From Abyssalbus ytuae (GTDB taxonomy: Bacteria; Bacteroidota; Bacteroidia; Flavobacteriales; Flavobacteriaceae), in NCBI RefSeq assembly GCF_022807975.1, contig NZ_CP094358.1, positions 1,054,001 to 1,118,000 of the forward strand: 64,000 nucleotides of DNA. The letters are read 5' to 3'. A program made the position numbers and the translations under genes. The first letter of the stretch is position 1. Every line of letters starts with the position of its first letter. Shown here in pieces: positions 49,980 through 59,968 of the stretch. The notes under the pieces are model-generated. The model saw only the letters and a list, made by a program, of their open reading frames with translations. It was not told the DNA's origin and made no database searches.

Positions 49980-50308
49980 TGCACATAGAACTTCCTGAAA
50001 AAAGATATTATAACATTGGTGAAGTCGCCAAAGCCTTTCAGGTTAATACTTCCCTTATAAGGTTCTGGGAAAAAGAATTTGAGGTTCTTAAACCAAAAAA
50101 AAATGCCAAAGGCAACAGGAAGTTTACCCCTGAAGATATAAAAAACCTTCAGCTCATATATTATTTGGTCAAAGAACGTGGTTTTACACTGGAAGGGGCA
50201 AAGATTCATCTAAAAGAAGAAAAGCAAAAAATCTTAACAAATTTTGAGATTATTCGTAAATTAGAAGATGTGAAAGCCGAACTTTTAAAAATCAAAGATC
50301 AACTTTAA
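49979..50308 (+). CDS. MerR-family transcriptional regulator
   Basis: 109 residues. MerR-type winged helix YYNIGEVAKAFQVNTSLIRFW with EKEFEVLKPKKNAKGNRKF and FTPEDIKNLQLIYYLVKERG, then a short dimer helix. It lacks a Cys-rich effector domain, as in the small flavobacterial MerR linked to M23 peptidases. The start ATG overlaps the M23 stop, showing translational coupling. Effector and targets unknown. Confidence 0.92.
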   Translation: MHIELPEKRYYNIGEVAKAFQVNTSLIRFWEKEFEVLKPKKNAKGNRKFTPEDIKNLQLIYYLVKERGFTLEGAKIHLKEEKQKILTNFEIIRKLEDVKAELLKIKDQL

Positions 50309-50333
50309 AAACAACTAATTTAATTTTACAAAT

Positions 50334-50933
50334 ATGAAAAAATGGTTAATTGCTTTGATTGTCATTGCCATCATAGTTTTTGCCCTGATTAAATGGGGTG
50401 CAGGTATAAATAATACAGCCGTTAATTACGAAGAAAATGCTAAAACAGCATGGGCCGATGTTGAAAGCACTTATCAACGAAGAAATGATCTTATTGGAAA
50501 TTTAGTAAAGACTGTTCAGGGTGCTGCCGATTTTGAACGCGGTACTTTAACCGACGTTATTGAAGCTCGTGCAAAAGCAACTTCGGTAAAAATAGACCCC
50601 ACTAATATTACACCTCAACAACTGGAACAATTTAATGAAGCTCAATCAGGTTTAAGTAGTGCTTTATCCAGATTACTCGTAACTGTAGAAAGGTATCCTG
50701 ACCTAAAAGCAAACCAGAATTTTTTAGAATTGCAGGCACAACTTGAAGGAACCGAAAACCGGATCAATGTTGCCAGAGACAGATATAATGAAGCTGTAAA
50801 TATATACAACAAGCATATAAAAATATTTCCCAACAACCTTTTTGCCGGGTGGTTTGGCTTTGAAGAAATGGCAAGATTTTCGGCTGAAGAAGGTGCCGAA
50901 AAAGCCCCTGAGGTTGAATTTGATTTTAAGTAA
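50334..50933 (+). CDS. LemA-family protein
   Basis: 199 residues. N-terminal membrane helix (WLIALIVIAIIVFALIKW), then the LemA helical bundle (YEENAKTAWADVESTYQRRNDLIGNLVKTVQGA, SRLLVTVERYPDLKANQNFLELQAQLEGTENRINVARDRYNEAV) and the ending ARFSAEEGAEKAPEVEF. Function is poorly known, though it is often paired with TPM-domain proteins, as here, 2 bp before the next gene. Confidence 0.95.
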   Translation: MKKWLIALIVIAIIVFALIKWGAGINNTAVNYEENAKTAWADVESTYQRRNDLIGNLVKTVQGAADFERGTLTDVIEARAKATSVKIDPTNITPQQLEQFNEAQSGLSSALSRLLVTVERYPDLKANQNFLELQAQLEGTENRINVARDRYNEAVNIYNKHIKIFPNNLFAGWFGFEEMARFSAEEGAEKAPEVEFDFK

Positions 50934-50935
50934 AC

Positions 50936-51376
50936 ATGTCAGCTGTTGAAAATTTCCTCACTCAGCATGAAGAACAGGAAGTTGTTGAAGCTATCCGTAC
51001 AGCCGAAAAAAACACTTCCGGAGAAATACGTGTACATATAGAATCCTCCTGTGGTAAAGAAGATGTTTTACAACGTGCAAAAGAAGTATTCCACTTGCTT
51101 AAAATGGACAATACCAAAGAGGAAAACGGTGTACTGATTTATGTTGCAGTAAATGATCATACTTTTGCCATATATGGTGATAAAGGAATTGACAAAGTTG
51201 TTCCTCATGATTTTTGGAATGAAACCAAAGAAATAATTCAATACCACTTTAAGCATAAAAAATTTAAACAAGGTCTGGTAAACGGAATTTTAAAAGCCGG
51301 AAAACAACTGCAAAGCCATTTTCCCCACAACCATAATGATGACAACGAGTTACCGGACGAAATTTCTAAAGGGTAA
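50936..51376 (+). CDS. TPM-domain protein (soluble)
   Basis: 146 residues, no signal peptide. The TPM domain is readable: VVEAIRTAEKNTSGEIRVHIESSC, GVLIYVAVNDHTFAIYGDKG, ending HFPHNHNDDNELPD with a His/Asp-rich tail. TPM proteins assist photosystem assembly in plants; in bacteria the role is unclear. It sits between lemA and a longer TPM gene in a tightly packed unit. Confidence 0.92.
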   Translation: MSAVENFLTQHEEQEVVEAIRTAEKNTSGEIRVHIESSCGKEDVLQRAKEVFHLLKMDNTKEENGVLIYVAVNDHTFAIYGDKGIDKVVPHDFWNETKEIIQYHFKHKKFKQGLVNGILKAGKQLQSHFPHNHNDDNELPDEISKG

Positions 51377-51379
51377 GAC

Positions 51380-52189
51380 ATGTACAATCTGAAAATCTTG
51401 AAAAATACTTTATTCATCCTGGGAAGTTTGTTGATTTTTCAATGGGGATTTTCTCAATATAAAATTCCTGAAAAACCCGGTTTCCAAACAAGTGTTTATG
51501 ATGATGAAGTAAAATTGTTATCTGCTTCTCAAAAAGCAGCCCTGGAAAATAAACTCATCAAATATGCCGATACTACAACTACACAAATTGTAGTTGCCAT
51601 TATTTCTTCTACCGAAGGAGAAGATATAGATTATTTGGGGGCTCAATGGGGACAAAAATGGGGAATCGGACAGGCCAATGAAGATAACGGCGTATTGATT
51701 ATTCTTGCAAAAGATGACAGGCAGGTGGGTATTTCTACAGGTTACGGAACCGAACATTTGCTAACAGATGCCATCTCTAAAAGAATAATACAAAACGTAA
51801 TGATCCCTGAATTTAAAAAAGGTGATTATTACACCGGGCTGGATAGAGGTACCGATGTAATTTTCCAGGTAATGCAAGGTGAATATAAAGGTACCAGACA
51901 AAGCAACAGTGAGCAATTTCCACCAGGAAAATTTATTTTCCTTTTCTTTATTTTCATAGTAATTATTATTATCCTGTCCAAAGGAAGAAGAAATGGCGGA
52001 GGAGGAAATAGAGGAAACCGGTCTCCGGGATTAGACCTCATGGATATTATTATACTAAGTAATATGGGACGGGGTGGTTATAAGGGGTCGTCCGGTGGAT
52101 TCGGAGGTTTTGGCGGTGGCACCGGCGGATTTGGAGGAGGCTTCGGAGGAGGCGGATTTGGAGGCGGGGGTGCCAGTGGTAGTTGGTAA
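51380..52189 (+). CDS. TPM-domain membrane protein with Gly-rich tail
   Basis: 269 residues. Signal-like N-terminus (TLFILGSLLIFQWGFS), TPM domain (YADTTTTQIVVAIISSTEG, NGVLIILAKDDRQVGISTGYG, RGTDVIFQVMQGEY), one membrane helix near residues 180-198 (FIFLFFIFIVIIIILS) and a C-terminal tail of GGFGGG repeats ending GGGGASGSW, the common end of bacterial TPM proteins. It is the last gene of the M23-MerR-LemA-TPM-TPM unit. Its stop abuts the stop of the convergent receptor gene with no base between, and no terminator is visible. Confidence 0.92.
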   Translation: MYNLKILKNTLFILGSLLIFQWGFSQYKIPEKPGFQTSVYDDEVKLLSASQKAALENKLIKYADTTTTQIVVAIISSTEGEDIDYLGAQWGQKWGIGQANEDNGVLIILAKDDRQVGISTGYGTEHLLTDAISKRIIQNVMIPEFKKGDYYTGLDRGTDVIFQVMQGEYKGTRQSNSEQFPPGKFIFLFFIFIVIIIILSKGRRNGGGGNRGNRSPGLDLMDIIILSNMGRGGYKGSSGGFGGFGGGTGGFGGGFGGGGFGGGGASGSW

Positions 52190-54973
52190 TTAAAGTCTCC
52201 GGTACATTCTCCTTCTGTCACTCTTAGGTGCTTTACCTCCAAACTGATCGAATTTGTAAGTAAAACTGAACATAAAATACTGCTTCAACACAGTACCCTG
52301 ATAATCCTGTATAAATGTTTCACCTGTGGTACGCCGGGTATTTAGATTTTGATTTAATAAATCGTAAGCTAAAACCTTAATGCTTCCTTTATTTTTCATA
52401 ATATTCATACCAAGGCTCATATTCCAGAACAATGCATCTTTTTTAAACCCCTCTCCCACATTACCATTATAGGTATATTTAATATCATTACCCCATATAA
52501 TATTTTCCGGCCAATATAAGGTAGTAACAAAGCTTCCGTTTTGAGAAACAAAACTCACATCTTTAAAATTATCTATATTGTAATTAGTATTATTAAATGA
52601 AATACTATAACCCGGTTCTATCTCTAAAATCTCTTTAAAATTAAAGTTTATCGAGGCACCGGGCGTATAAGTAGCATATTTGGAAATTATTTTTTGGTCA
52701 TTGGTTAAACTTACATTTCTGCCTAAACTCATTCCGGGAGATATATTAAGTTTCACATTAAAAAGACTGTCTTTTTTAATTTGTTTTGAAAGATGAACCC
52801 CTCCATAAAAATTATAAACTCCGTCCTGATTAGTATAAGTAGTTCTTCTTAAACCATCGGCAGTAGTTTGTGTTACACTGATAATCTGATCGTCATACAT
52901 TTGCAATACTGAATACACAACAAATCCACTGCGTTCCATCCAGTTATAGTTGCTGTAATTGAAATTCAGCCTGTGAGATATGGTAGGTGAAAGATTAGGA
53001 TTTCCGGTTTTGATGTTTAAAGGATTGCTTACATCTTCTATTGGCTGCAATACTGAAGCCTGCGGAACACTTACATCACTTCGGTAAAACATACCTATCC
53101 TTTTGGTTTTATTTATTTGATACCTGAGTCTTGCATTAAACAACAGGTTTTTATAATCTTTATCAAAAGTTATTTCCTGAAGTAAATCTTCATTTTCAAG
53201 AGAAGTATTTACATATCTCGCCCCTATATTAAAGTCAAACTTCTCAGTATTCGAATCTAACTCGATGGAAGGAATTTGCCGGATATTTTCAAAAATAAAC
53301 CTGGAACTGAGGGTCTCATTAAAAATGTCATAGGCGCCGTTATTCTCATTAAAATCGTACACCATTTTAGAATTTTTACGTTCTGCAAAATTGTACTGGT
53401 ATTTAAATTCCAGGGCCAGATTGGCCGATAATGGCTGCCTGTATCCAAGTTGCGCACTATACGAATTGTTTTTATTATTTATGGAAGACTCCTGATCAAG
53501 TTCTTCTTCCGAACTGTTTTCACCAAAAACCTCCCGTAAAGAATTAAAGTTAGAGGTAGCTGTATTATATAAATTTTCATTAGAAAATTCAAAGCTTATA
53601 TTACGCCCGAGTGTATCCAGTTTTTTAATTACCGATAAACTATTTTGAAAACTGTATTGTTTATTATGTGATAGAGATTTACTTATACTTTGGTTTAATA
53701 TTTCATCGGTTTCGTTGGTGGTTATGGTACTGTCATAATCAACCGCATCGGTCCAGTTAGCCGAAAAAGTGGGTTGAGCTGTGATTCTCAGGGTTGGAGT
53801 TACATCAAACTGTAAAGTAGTCGACCCCTGGTGTGAACTTGTATAACCATCAAACTCCGATATACTTTCAGTGGTAAAGCTTCCGTCGGGTAAAATATTT
53901 TCCCTTACGGTTTTTGAATCATTGTAAGAATCGCTATCCGAGTAAAAATAATTACCGTTTATTTCATATTCGCCGGGTTCCGCATCAGCATAACTCACCC
54001 CCAGATTATTTGAAGTCACAATACCTTCTCCAAAACCAAAAGATAAATTATTAATAGAAAAACCGCCGCCACTGCTCCCTGAAATTCTTCTTCCCCTGCC
54101 ATTTCCCACCATATCAAATATTTCGTCAAAAGAAAAGCCGGGGTTATTAATATTATTGGAACCTGCAATTAAACTTAGGCGGGTTTTATCTTTAAAATAA
54201 TTCAACAAACCATTCAACTGATATCTTTCATCAGTACCATAGCCTACAGCAGCCCTGCCTAAAAACCCTTTATTTTTATCCTTTTTAATGGTTAGGTTTA
54301 TGGTTTTTGTATCACTGCTTGATGATTGCCCTGTGAATTCTTCTTTTTTGGTTTTGGAATCGGTAATCTGAACTTTACTTATAATATCTTTTGGAAGGCT
54401 CTTGGTAGCTATGGTAGCATCCGAACTAAAAAATCTCTGGCCGTTTACCAAAACTTCTTTTACCTCCTGCCCGTTTACTGTAATAGTTCCGTCACTATCT
54501 ACCTCAACACCCGGAAGTTTTTTCAGAAGGTCTTCCACGGTGGCATCCGGCCTGGTTTTAAAAGAATCACTGTTAAACTCAAGTGTATCTTTTTTAATAG
54601 TTATCGGAACCCTGTCGGCTACGACATTTACAGCTTCCAGCTCTTCTGCCTGAAGGGTTAATAAAATTTTACCCAGAGCTATTTCTTTATCGCTGAAGGT
54701 AATTTTCTTTTTATAAGTTTCATAACCATTGTAAGTAACAAAAAAATTAGTAGCCTTTTCAAAAGATCTAAAAGTAAGGGTAAAGCTCCCGGATTTATCC
54801 GATATGGTATAAGATATTAAGGAACTGTCTTTAAGTGATTCATTAAAAACGGTTGCGGCTTCCAGCGGATTTCCTGTATCCCTATCGGCAATGATACCTG
54901 TAATAATATACTCCTGAGATGTAGTTATATTTAAGAAAGTAAAAAAGGCAAAGGCTAAGTAAATTTTTCTCAT
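52190..54973 (-). CDS. TonB-dependent-receptor-like outer-membrane protein
   Basis: 927 residues from the ATG at 54973 (MRKIYLAFAFFTFLNITTSQ); an ATG at 54982 is also possible. After the signal peptide come a carboxypeptidase-regulatory-like domain (YIITGIIADRDTGNPLEAAT), a plug-like region (LKKLPGVEVDSDGTITVNGQ, EVLVNGQRFFSSDATIATKS) and an outer-membrane barrel (OMP_b-brl_3 type) ending QYFMFSFTYKFDQFGGKAP plus a short basic tail. No partner SusD and no TonB box that I can name, so the ligand is unknown. It lies 77 bp after der on the same strand. Confidence 0.85.
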   Translation of the reverse strand: MRKIYLAFAFFTFLNITTSQEYIITGIIADRDTGNPLEAATVFNESLKDSSLISYTISDKSGSFTLTFRSFEKATNFFVTYNGYETYKKKITFSDKEIALGKILLTLQAEELEAVNVVADRVPITIKKDTLEFNSDSFKTRPDATVEDLLKKLPGVEVDSDGTITVNGQEVKEVLVNGQRFFSSDATIATKSLPKDIISKVQITDSKTKKEEFTGQSSSSDTKTINLTIKKDKNKGFLGRAAVGYGTDERYQLNGLLNYFKDKTRLSLIAGSNNINNPGFSFDEIFDMVGNGRGRRISGSSGGGFSINNLSFGFGEGIVTSNNLGVSYADAEPGEYEINGNYFYSDSDSYNDSKTVRENILPDGSFTTESISEFDGYTSSHQGSTTLQFDVTPTLRITAQPTFSANWTDAVDYDSTITTNETDEILNQSISKSLSHNKQYSFQNSLSVIKKLDTLGRNISFEFSNENLYNTATSNFNSLREVFGENSSEEELDQESSINNKNNSYSAQLGYRQPLSANLALEFKYQYNFAERKNSKMVYDFNENNGAYDIFNETLSSRFIFENIRQIPSIELDSNTEKFDFNIGARYVNTSLENEDLLQEITFDKDYKNLLFNARLRYQINKTKRIGMFYRSDVSVPQASVLQPIEDVSNPLNIKTGNPNLSPTISHRLNFNYSNYNWMERSGFVVYSVLQMYDDQIISVTQTTADGLRRTTYTNQDGVYNFYGGVHLSKQIKKDSLFNVKLNISPGMSLGRNVSLTNDQKIISKYATYTPGASINFNFKEILEIEPGYSISFNNTNYNIDNFKDVSFVSQNGSFVTTLYWPENIIWGNDIKYTYNGNVGEGFKKDALFWNMSLGMNIMKNKGSIKVLAYDLLNQNLNTRRTTGETFIQDYQGTVLKQYFMFSFTYKFDQFGGKAPKSDRRRMYRRL

Positions 54974-55059
54974 ATTACCCAATTATGAGAACTAAAGTAA
55001 ATTCTATTAACCTATAATAATGGCATTTTTTAAACTTTAGTAATACTTTAACTTTAGCC

Positions 55060-56364
55060 TTATTTTTTTCGGAAATAGATCTGGATCGGAACTCCCTCAA
55101 AATCAAAGTTTTCCCTCAATTTATTTTCGATAAAACGCCTGTAAGCATCTTTTACGTATTGCGGAAGGTTAGCAAAAAATGCAAACTGTGGTGTGGGAGT
55201 GGGTAATTGAGTGCAAAACTTAATTTTTATGTACTTCCCTTTTACCGATGGTGGCGGAGTGTTTTCTATTATAGGCAGCATTACATCGTTTAATTTGCTG
55301 GTAGAAATACGATTATTCCGGTTTTCATAAACTTTTACTGCAGTTTCTATTGCTTTATAGATACGTTGTTTTGTTAGTGCCGACATAAACACTATGGGAA
55401 CATTGGTAAAAGGTTCTATTTGTTTTCTTATAACTTTTTCGAAATCGCGGGTAGTATTTGTTTCTTTTTCTACCAAATCCCATTTGTTTACCAGTATGAC
55501 TATTCCTTTTTTATTGCGTTCTGCAAGCCAGAAAATGTTAAGGTCCTGCCCTTCAAAACCCCGGGTAGCATCAATAACCAACAAACATACATCAGCATAT
55601 TCAATGGCTCTTACCGAGCGCATTACAGAATAGAATTCGAGATCTTCCTTAACTTTGGATTTTCTTCTTATTCCGGCCGTATCTACCAAATTAAAGTCAA
55701 AACCAAAGCGGTTATATTTAGTATCTGTACTATCGCGCGTGGTACCTGCTATATCAGTTACTATAAATCTGTCTTCTCCTAAAAGTGCATTGATAAAAGA
55801 AGATTTTCCTGCATTTGGCCGTCCGACCACAGCAAATCTGGGGAGATCATCTTCATTTTTTTCTTCTTTTTCCGGTAAGGTTTCAACCAGGGCATCAAGC
55901 AACTCCCCTGTTCCACTCCCATTAATACTGGAAATGGTGTAATATTCTCCCAGTCCCAGCGAATAAAACTCAACTGCATCGGCCTGCCGCAATGCGGTAT
56001 CAACTTTATTAACTGCCAGAAAAACAGGTTTTTCAGCTTGCCGAAGTAACTGGGCTACTTCTTCGTCCATGCCGGTAATGCCGGACTCTACATCTACTAC
56101 AAAAATTATTGCATCGGCTTCATCTATTGCCAGTTCTACCTGTTTGTCTATTTCCTGTTCAAAAATATCATCGCTTCCTGTTACATACCCCCCCGTATCA
56201 ATAAGGGAAAATTCTTTTCCGTTCCAGTCCGATTTTCCGTAATGACGATCGCGGGTAACACCACTTACCGCATCAACTATAGCCTCCCTTCTTTTAATTA
56301 ATCGGTTAAAAAGAGTAGACTTTCCTACATTTGGTCTTCCAACAATAGCAACAATAGCGCTCAT
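55060..56364 (-). CDS. der: Ribosome-associated GTPase Der (EngA)
   Basis: 434 residues with the double GTPase arrangement unique to Der. G domain 1: [24 protein letters not shown] domain 2: [33 protein letters not shown]-terminal KH-like domain ([37 protein letters not shown]) completes it. It acts in 50S subunit assembly. A TAACTTTG -7-like box on the minus strand (56382-56389) lies about 18 bp before the start, without a clear -33 element. Confidence 0.97.
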   Translation of the reverse strand: MSAIVAIVGRPNVGKSTLFNRLIKRREAIVDAVSGVTRDRHYGKSDWNGKEFSLIDTGGYVTGSDDIFEQEIDKQVELAIDEADAIIFVVDVESGITGMDEEVAQLLRQAEKPVFLAVNKVDTALRQADAVEFYSLGLGEYYTISSINGSGTGELLDALVETLPEKEEKNEDDLPRFAVVGRPNAGKSSFINALLGEDRFIVTDIAGTTRDSTDTKYNRFGFDFNLVDTAGIRRKSKVKEDLEFYSVMRSVRAIEYADVCLLVIDATRGFEGQDLNIFWLAERNKKGIVILVNKWDLVEKETNTTRDFEKVIRKQIEPFTNVPIVFMSALTKQRIYKAIETAVKVYENRNNRISTSKLNDVMLPIIENTPPPSVKGKYIKIKFCTQLPTPTPQFAFFANLPQYVKDAYRRFIENKLRENFDFEGVPIQIYFRKK

Positions 56365-56443
56365 AAATTTTTTTTATGCCGCAAAGTTAATGTTTAATTT
56401 TTAAGAAAAAATAATTACTTTAACAGTCCCTAAACCTACGAAT

Positions 56444-56935
56444 ATGGCTTTAAGTAACGAGATCAATTTACGACCCCGTTTTAACATCGAACTAAATAAA
56501 AGTTTTAACTCTGTTTTATTTGCGTTTTTAAACAACCAAAATACAGACTATAAAGTAAAATTTATTGGAGAAGAGATTTTTATTGAAATTCCTGAAAAAG
56601 AGCAATATTTGTGGTCCCCCCAACTTCACATCAAAATCAATAAGATAGATGAGAACCGGTCGAGGTTACAAGGTTTTTTCGGCCAGAAATCTCCTGTGTG
56701 GTCTTTTTTTGTTTTCCTTCACTTTTGGGTAGCCGTTGTTTTTGTGTTATTTGTTTTATGGACAGGTTTAAACTGGTCGATGAACAAACCCATTTCTTTT
56801 CAGCTTCAAGGAATAGCAATTATACTTATAATATGGTTTATTGTTTATTATATAGGGAAAATTGGCAAGGCAAAAGGCAGGAAACAAATGAATGAACTCT
56901 ATAATTTTATGGAAAAGACTATAGTTAAAGGTTAA
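56444..56935 (+). CDS. Small membrane protein of unknown function
   Basis: 163 residues. An N-terminal soluble part (IEIPEKEQYLWSPQLHIKIN) is followed by two hydrophobic segments, about 87-107 (VWSFFVFLHFWVAVVFVLFV) and 122-141 (LQGIAIILIIWFIVYYIGKI), and a short basic tail. No family recognised. Divergent from der and convergent with the choice-of-anchor I gene, separated from the latter by the inverted-repeat element at 56947-57088. Confidence 0.7.
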   Translation: MALSNEINLRPRFNIELNKSFNSVLFAFLNNQNTDYKVKFIGEEIFIEIPEKEQYLWSPQLHIKINKIDENRSRLQGFFGQKSPVWSFFVFLHFWVAVVFVLFVLWTGLNWSMNKPISFQLQGIAIILIIWFIVYYIGKIGKAKGRKQMNELYNFMEKTIVKG

Positions 56936-56946
56936 TATATTAGAAT

Positions 56947-57088
56947 AAAAAGAGGCTTTCTCAAAAATAACTTTCTCTTTCATTTTAAGTGCTGTCAAGA
57001 AATTTTGAATGTTGACTTTCAATTTATTTCGACTGCGCTCAATATGACAAAACAGTTAAATATGATCATTTTGAGAATGCCTCTTTTT
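56947..57088. repeat. 142-bp element with 20-bp terminal inverted repeats
   Basis: Left end AAAAAGAGGCTTTCTCAAAA (56947-56966) and right end TTTTGAGAATGCCTCTTTTT (57069-57088) are complementary with one mismatch. The centre contains TTTCGACTGCGCTCAATATG, a sequence I associate with dispersed intergenic repeats in flavobacterial genomes, from memory. It lies between convergent genes, so it could be both a mobile-repeat copy and a two-way terminator. Confidence 0.65.
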
Positions 57089-57107
57089 AATTGCAAAGGT
57101 TTACCCT

Positions 57108-58661
57108 TTAATTTTGATATATTGATATGGTACCACTATCTTCATTTGTTACAATAAGAAGTGCTTTACCCGACGGGCTGTCACTTTCAGCAATAGCCAA
57201 TACCCCTTCAGGAGCTTCATCTCCCGGTTGCTGCAAGATTTGTATAAATTCAGGGGCAGCAGGATTGCTTATATCATATACCAGTACCTGGCTGTTTCTT
57301 TCCAATCCTACAAACAAAATAGTTTTATTACCAATGATCAATGCTTCTACAGTTTCTGGCTCGGCCCCTTTGTCATCACTTCTACCATCGGCTTCACCAT
57401 CATCGGCATTAAAAGATGCAGGGGTTAAGCTTAAAGTCCTTTCAGCTATTTCATTACCGCTGTCATAGACCAAACTTCCTGTAGCAGACCAGATGGAAAA
57501 TGAACGGGCTCCGAATGAATACAACTCTTCAAACTCAACATCGGCATCAGTGTTACCGAGAGTTGTTGTAATTTTTAAGCGCCCCAGTTTTTCACTGGCT
57601 CCGTAATCTTCACCTGCAGGAAAATTTACAGGATCCAAATCAACATCTTTAACTCGTATTTCTTCAACATACACTTCTTCGTCATCTTCTTCATCATCTG
57701 TTCCTTTATCATCTATATATTCACGCGCGTCACCTTCATTGGCCGAAATAACATATCCTGTACCGTTTATATTTACATATTCTAACGCATCAGGCTGGTA
57801 CATACCATATACGGGCCAGGTATTTAATTCTGTTAGATCATCTTTATCACTGGGATCAATTTCATTACCTGCCAGGTTGTAATTTTTAAAACCAAGCGGA
57901 TATATTTCTTCTATATTTTTTGTTCCCAGATTTACTCTTGCTATCCCGTTGTTTTCCTGTAAAGAAACCCAGGCAGTTTTAGAATCGTCCGAAACCGCTA
58001 CATATTCCGGCTCTACGTCTTCTGATAAATCGGCATTAGGACCAAAAACCCTGAACCCACTTTGCGCAAGGGCAGCTGTTTGAGAATTAAAAGAATCAAA
58101 ATCCAGGTTAGTTACGTTATTTGTTGACAATTCAATTATACTTACCGTGCCTTTGGGATCGTTATTATACAAACTATTAGGCTCACCTTCATTGGCTACA
58201 ATAATTTTAGTACCATCGGGTGTAAAGGTAAGCATATCGGGCAGGGCGCCTACTGTATATGTATTTTGTAATGATTGAGAATCTGTATCGTATACTAAAA
58301 CACTTCCGCTGTTTTGTTTTACAGGGGCCTCTACAGCCACCGCTAATTTACCGTTGCTAACTGCTACACTGTTTGGAGAACCTACAGAACTTACATCTAT
58401 AGAACTTCCCTCAACGGGCGTAGTTACATTGGTTAAATTGTAAACCAGAATATTTTTATCATCGGGGTTTACAACAAAAATTTTATTTGTCAGAGGGTCA
58501 AATGCCGTAATTTCGGTAGTGCCCCCGGCATTAATGGTGGTAAGGTGCTGAAAATTGATTTCTACAGGGTTTTCGTCCCCTCCATTTTTATCATCATTGT
58601 TACTACACGAAAAAACAACCAGTGTTATTGATAAAAGGAAAAATAATTTAGATAGTTTCAT
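57108..58661 (-). CDS. Choice-of-anchor I domain lipoprotein
   Basis: 517 residues. Lipobox FSC (Cys19) followed by SNNDDKNGGDENP, acidic enough to suggest surface export. The protein is a propeller-like choice-of-anchor I domain: LTTINAGGTTEITAFDPLTNK, VANEGEPNSLYNNDPKGTV, SDDSKTAWVSLQENNGIARV, YVISANEGDAREYID, VEALIIGNKTILFVGLERNSQ and LLIVTNEDSGTISIY. It carries a DDEEDDEEVYV acidic insert. Members are secreted or surface-anchored; enzymatic activity is not established. Confidence 0.88.
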   Translation of the reverse strand: MKLSKLFFLLSITLVVFSCSNNDDKNGGDENPVEINFQHLTTINAGGTTEITAFDPLTNKIFVVNPDDKNILVYNLTNVTTPVEGSSIDVSSVGSPNSVAVSNGKLAVAVEAPVKQNSGSVLVYDTDSQSLQNTYTVGALPDMLTFTPDGTKIIVANEGEPNSLYNNDPKGTVSIIELSTNNVTNLDFDSFNSQTAALAQSGFRVFGPNADLSEDVEPEYVAVSDDSKTAWVSLQENNGIARVNLGTKNIEEIYPLGFKNYNLAGNEIDPSDKDDLTELNTWPVYGMYQPDALEYVNINGTGYVISANEGDAREYIDDKGTDDEEDDEEVYVEEIRVKDVDLDPVNFPAGEDYGASEKLGRLKITTTLGNTDADVEFEELYSFGARSFSIWSATGSLVYDSGNEIAERTLSLTPASFNADDGEADGRSDDKGAEPETVEALIIGNKTILFVGLERNSQVLVYDISNPAAPEFIQILQQPGDEAPEGVLAIAESDSPSGKALLIVTNEDSGTISIYQN

Positions 58662-58915
58662 TTAAACAGTTTTAATATAAACTTCAAAGAAACCTTCCTT
58701 ATGTAAACTTATTGTTAGCTAAAACTAAAATAAACGTTAGTATTTATGGTATGTCATTTGATTTTTTCTTTAGAGTTTAAAATATTTTTTTTTGAACCAA
58801 TCATCCGTGTTGGATAGACATAAATTCGCAATAAGATTTAACCCTATCTAATAGTTTGTTTACTATCGTATATAATATATGTAAAGCATTATTAACAATT
58901 TAAAAATGTATTGAA

Positions 58916-59449
58916 ATGAAAAATTTGAAGAAAATTGGTTTTCTGTTGATAATTACATTATTTGCCATCAATGTAAATGCACAGACAAAAAAAGAACAAA
59001 AGATAATTGATGATGCCAGGGAAGCAAAATCTATGTTATTAAAAGAAGAATCTAACATAGGTGATTTTTTTGCAAGTTCGGCAGGCTATGTAATATTTCC
59101 CAATGTGGGGAAAGGAGCCTTTATAATTGGTGCTGCTTCGGGTAATGGTGTAGTATACCAAAAAGGCCGGGTAATAGGAATGGCCGATTTGAAAAAAATA
59201 AACGTTGGTTTTCAGGCCGGTGGCCAGGCTATAATTGAAGCCATATTTTTTGAAACTGAAAAAGAACTGAATGATTTTAAAGAGGGGAATTTTGAGTTTT
59301 CAGGAGAAGCATCGGCAGTAATATTAAAATCAGGTAAAGCTGTAAATGCCCAATATAAAGACGGGGTAGCCGTATTTGCACTCCCTAAAGCCGGATTAAT
59401 GGCTGAGGCAGCAGTAGGAGGTCAGAAATTTTCTTATGATCCACTGTAA
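58916..59449 (+). CDS. SYLF-domain (Ysc84/DUF500-like) lipid-binding protein
   Basis: 177 residues. Signal peptide (FLLIITLFAINVNAQ), then the SYLF domain: SMLLKEESNIGDFFASSAGYVIFPNVGKGAFIIG, GRVIGMADLKKINVGFQAGGQ, LNDFKEGNFEFSGEASAVI and FALPKAGLMAEAAVGGQKFSY. SYLF proteins bind phosphoinositides in eukaryotes; the bacterial periplasmic role is undefined. It stands alone with a clear terminator after it. Confidence 0.92.
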   Translation: MKNLKKIGFLLIITLFAINVNAQTKKEQKIIDDAREAKSMLLKEESNIGDFFASSAGYVIFPNVGKGAFIIGAASGNGVVYQKGRVIGMADLKKINVGFQAGGQAIIEAIFFETEKELNDFKEGNFEFSGEASAVILKSGKAVNAQYKDGVAVFALPKAGLMAEAAVGGQKFSYDPL

Positions 59450-59466
59450 TTAACACATATTATATT

Positions 59467-59500
59467 AAACCTGCCGGTGATTAAATCCGGCAGGTTTATA
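59467..59500 (+). terminator. Terminator of the SYLF gene
   Basis: Perfect 11-bp stem (59467-59477 with 59487-59497) followed by T-rich sequence. Confidence 0.85.
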
Positions 59501-59644
59501 AATATAACAAATGACTCTCTTCATTAAATACTCCCTCCCTACAAACAATATTTTTGAAGCCGGAAAAGTACCGGTAGTAATCTTAAAAAATAAAGCATTG
59601 TTTTAATATAGAACACAGAGCTTCTCTATTGTGTTTGGTAATTT

Positions 59645-59937
59645 GCCACCAGCCCGACAGGGTCGTTCTGGCGGGGAAGGGTGAAAACTTTTGTCGACAG
59701 TATTCCTGAATTTCAGATAAATAGAAAACTACAGGAAACAGTTAATTTTGAGTGCCATATTGACAGAAAACTGTGTGCGCCGGTATTCTGAAGTTTCAAA
59801 ATTGGTGAAACACACGTGCGCCAGCTAATTTTGAGCACCAGATGGGCAGAAAACTGTGTGCGCAGGCATTCTGAAGTTTCAGCCAGCCCGACAGAGTCAT
59901 TCTGGTGGGCCAGCCCGACAAACTCGTTCTGGTGAGC
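59645..59937. repeat. Composite repeat cluster with REP-like hairpins
   Basis: Two unit types. Type A: 58 nt at 59741-59798 and 59824-59881, 50 of 58 identical, period 83. Type B: CCAGCCCGACAGGGTCGTTC followed by TGG, three copies (59649, 59883, 59910; the last two 27 apart), each able to fold as CCAG-CC-CGAC with GTCG-TT-CTGG or a near form. The B copies flank the A copies. Confidence 0.7.
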
Positions 59938-59968
59938 ATTAAAAATTTTAAAATATCCGGAAATAACC

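Noticed and set aside
59645-59937. Possible CRISPR array
   Set aside because: Only two or three copies of each unit, with imperfect identity and unequal spacing.
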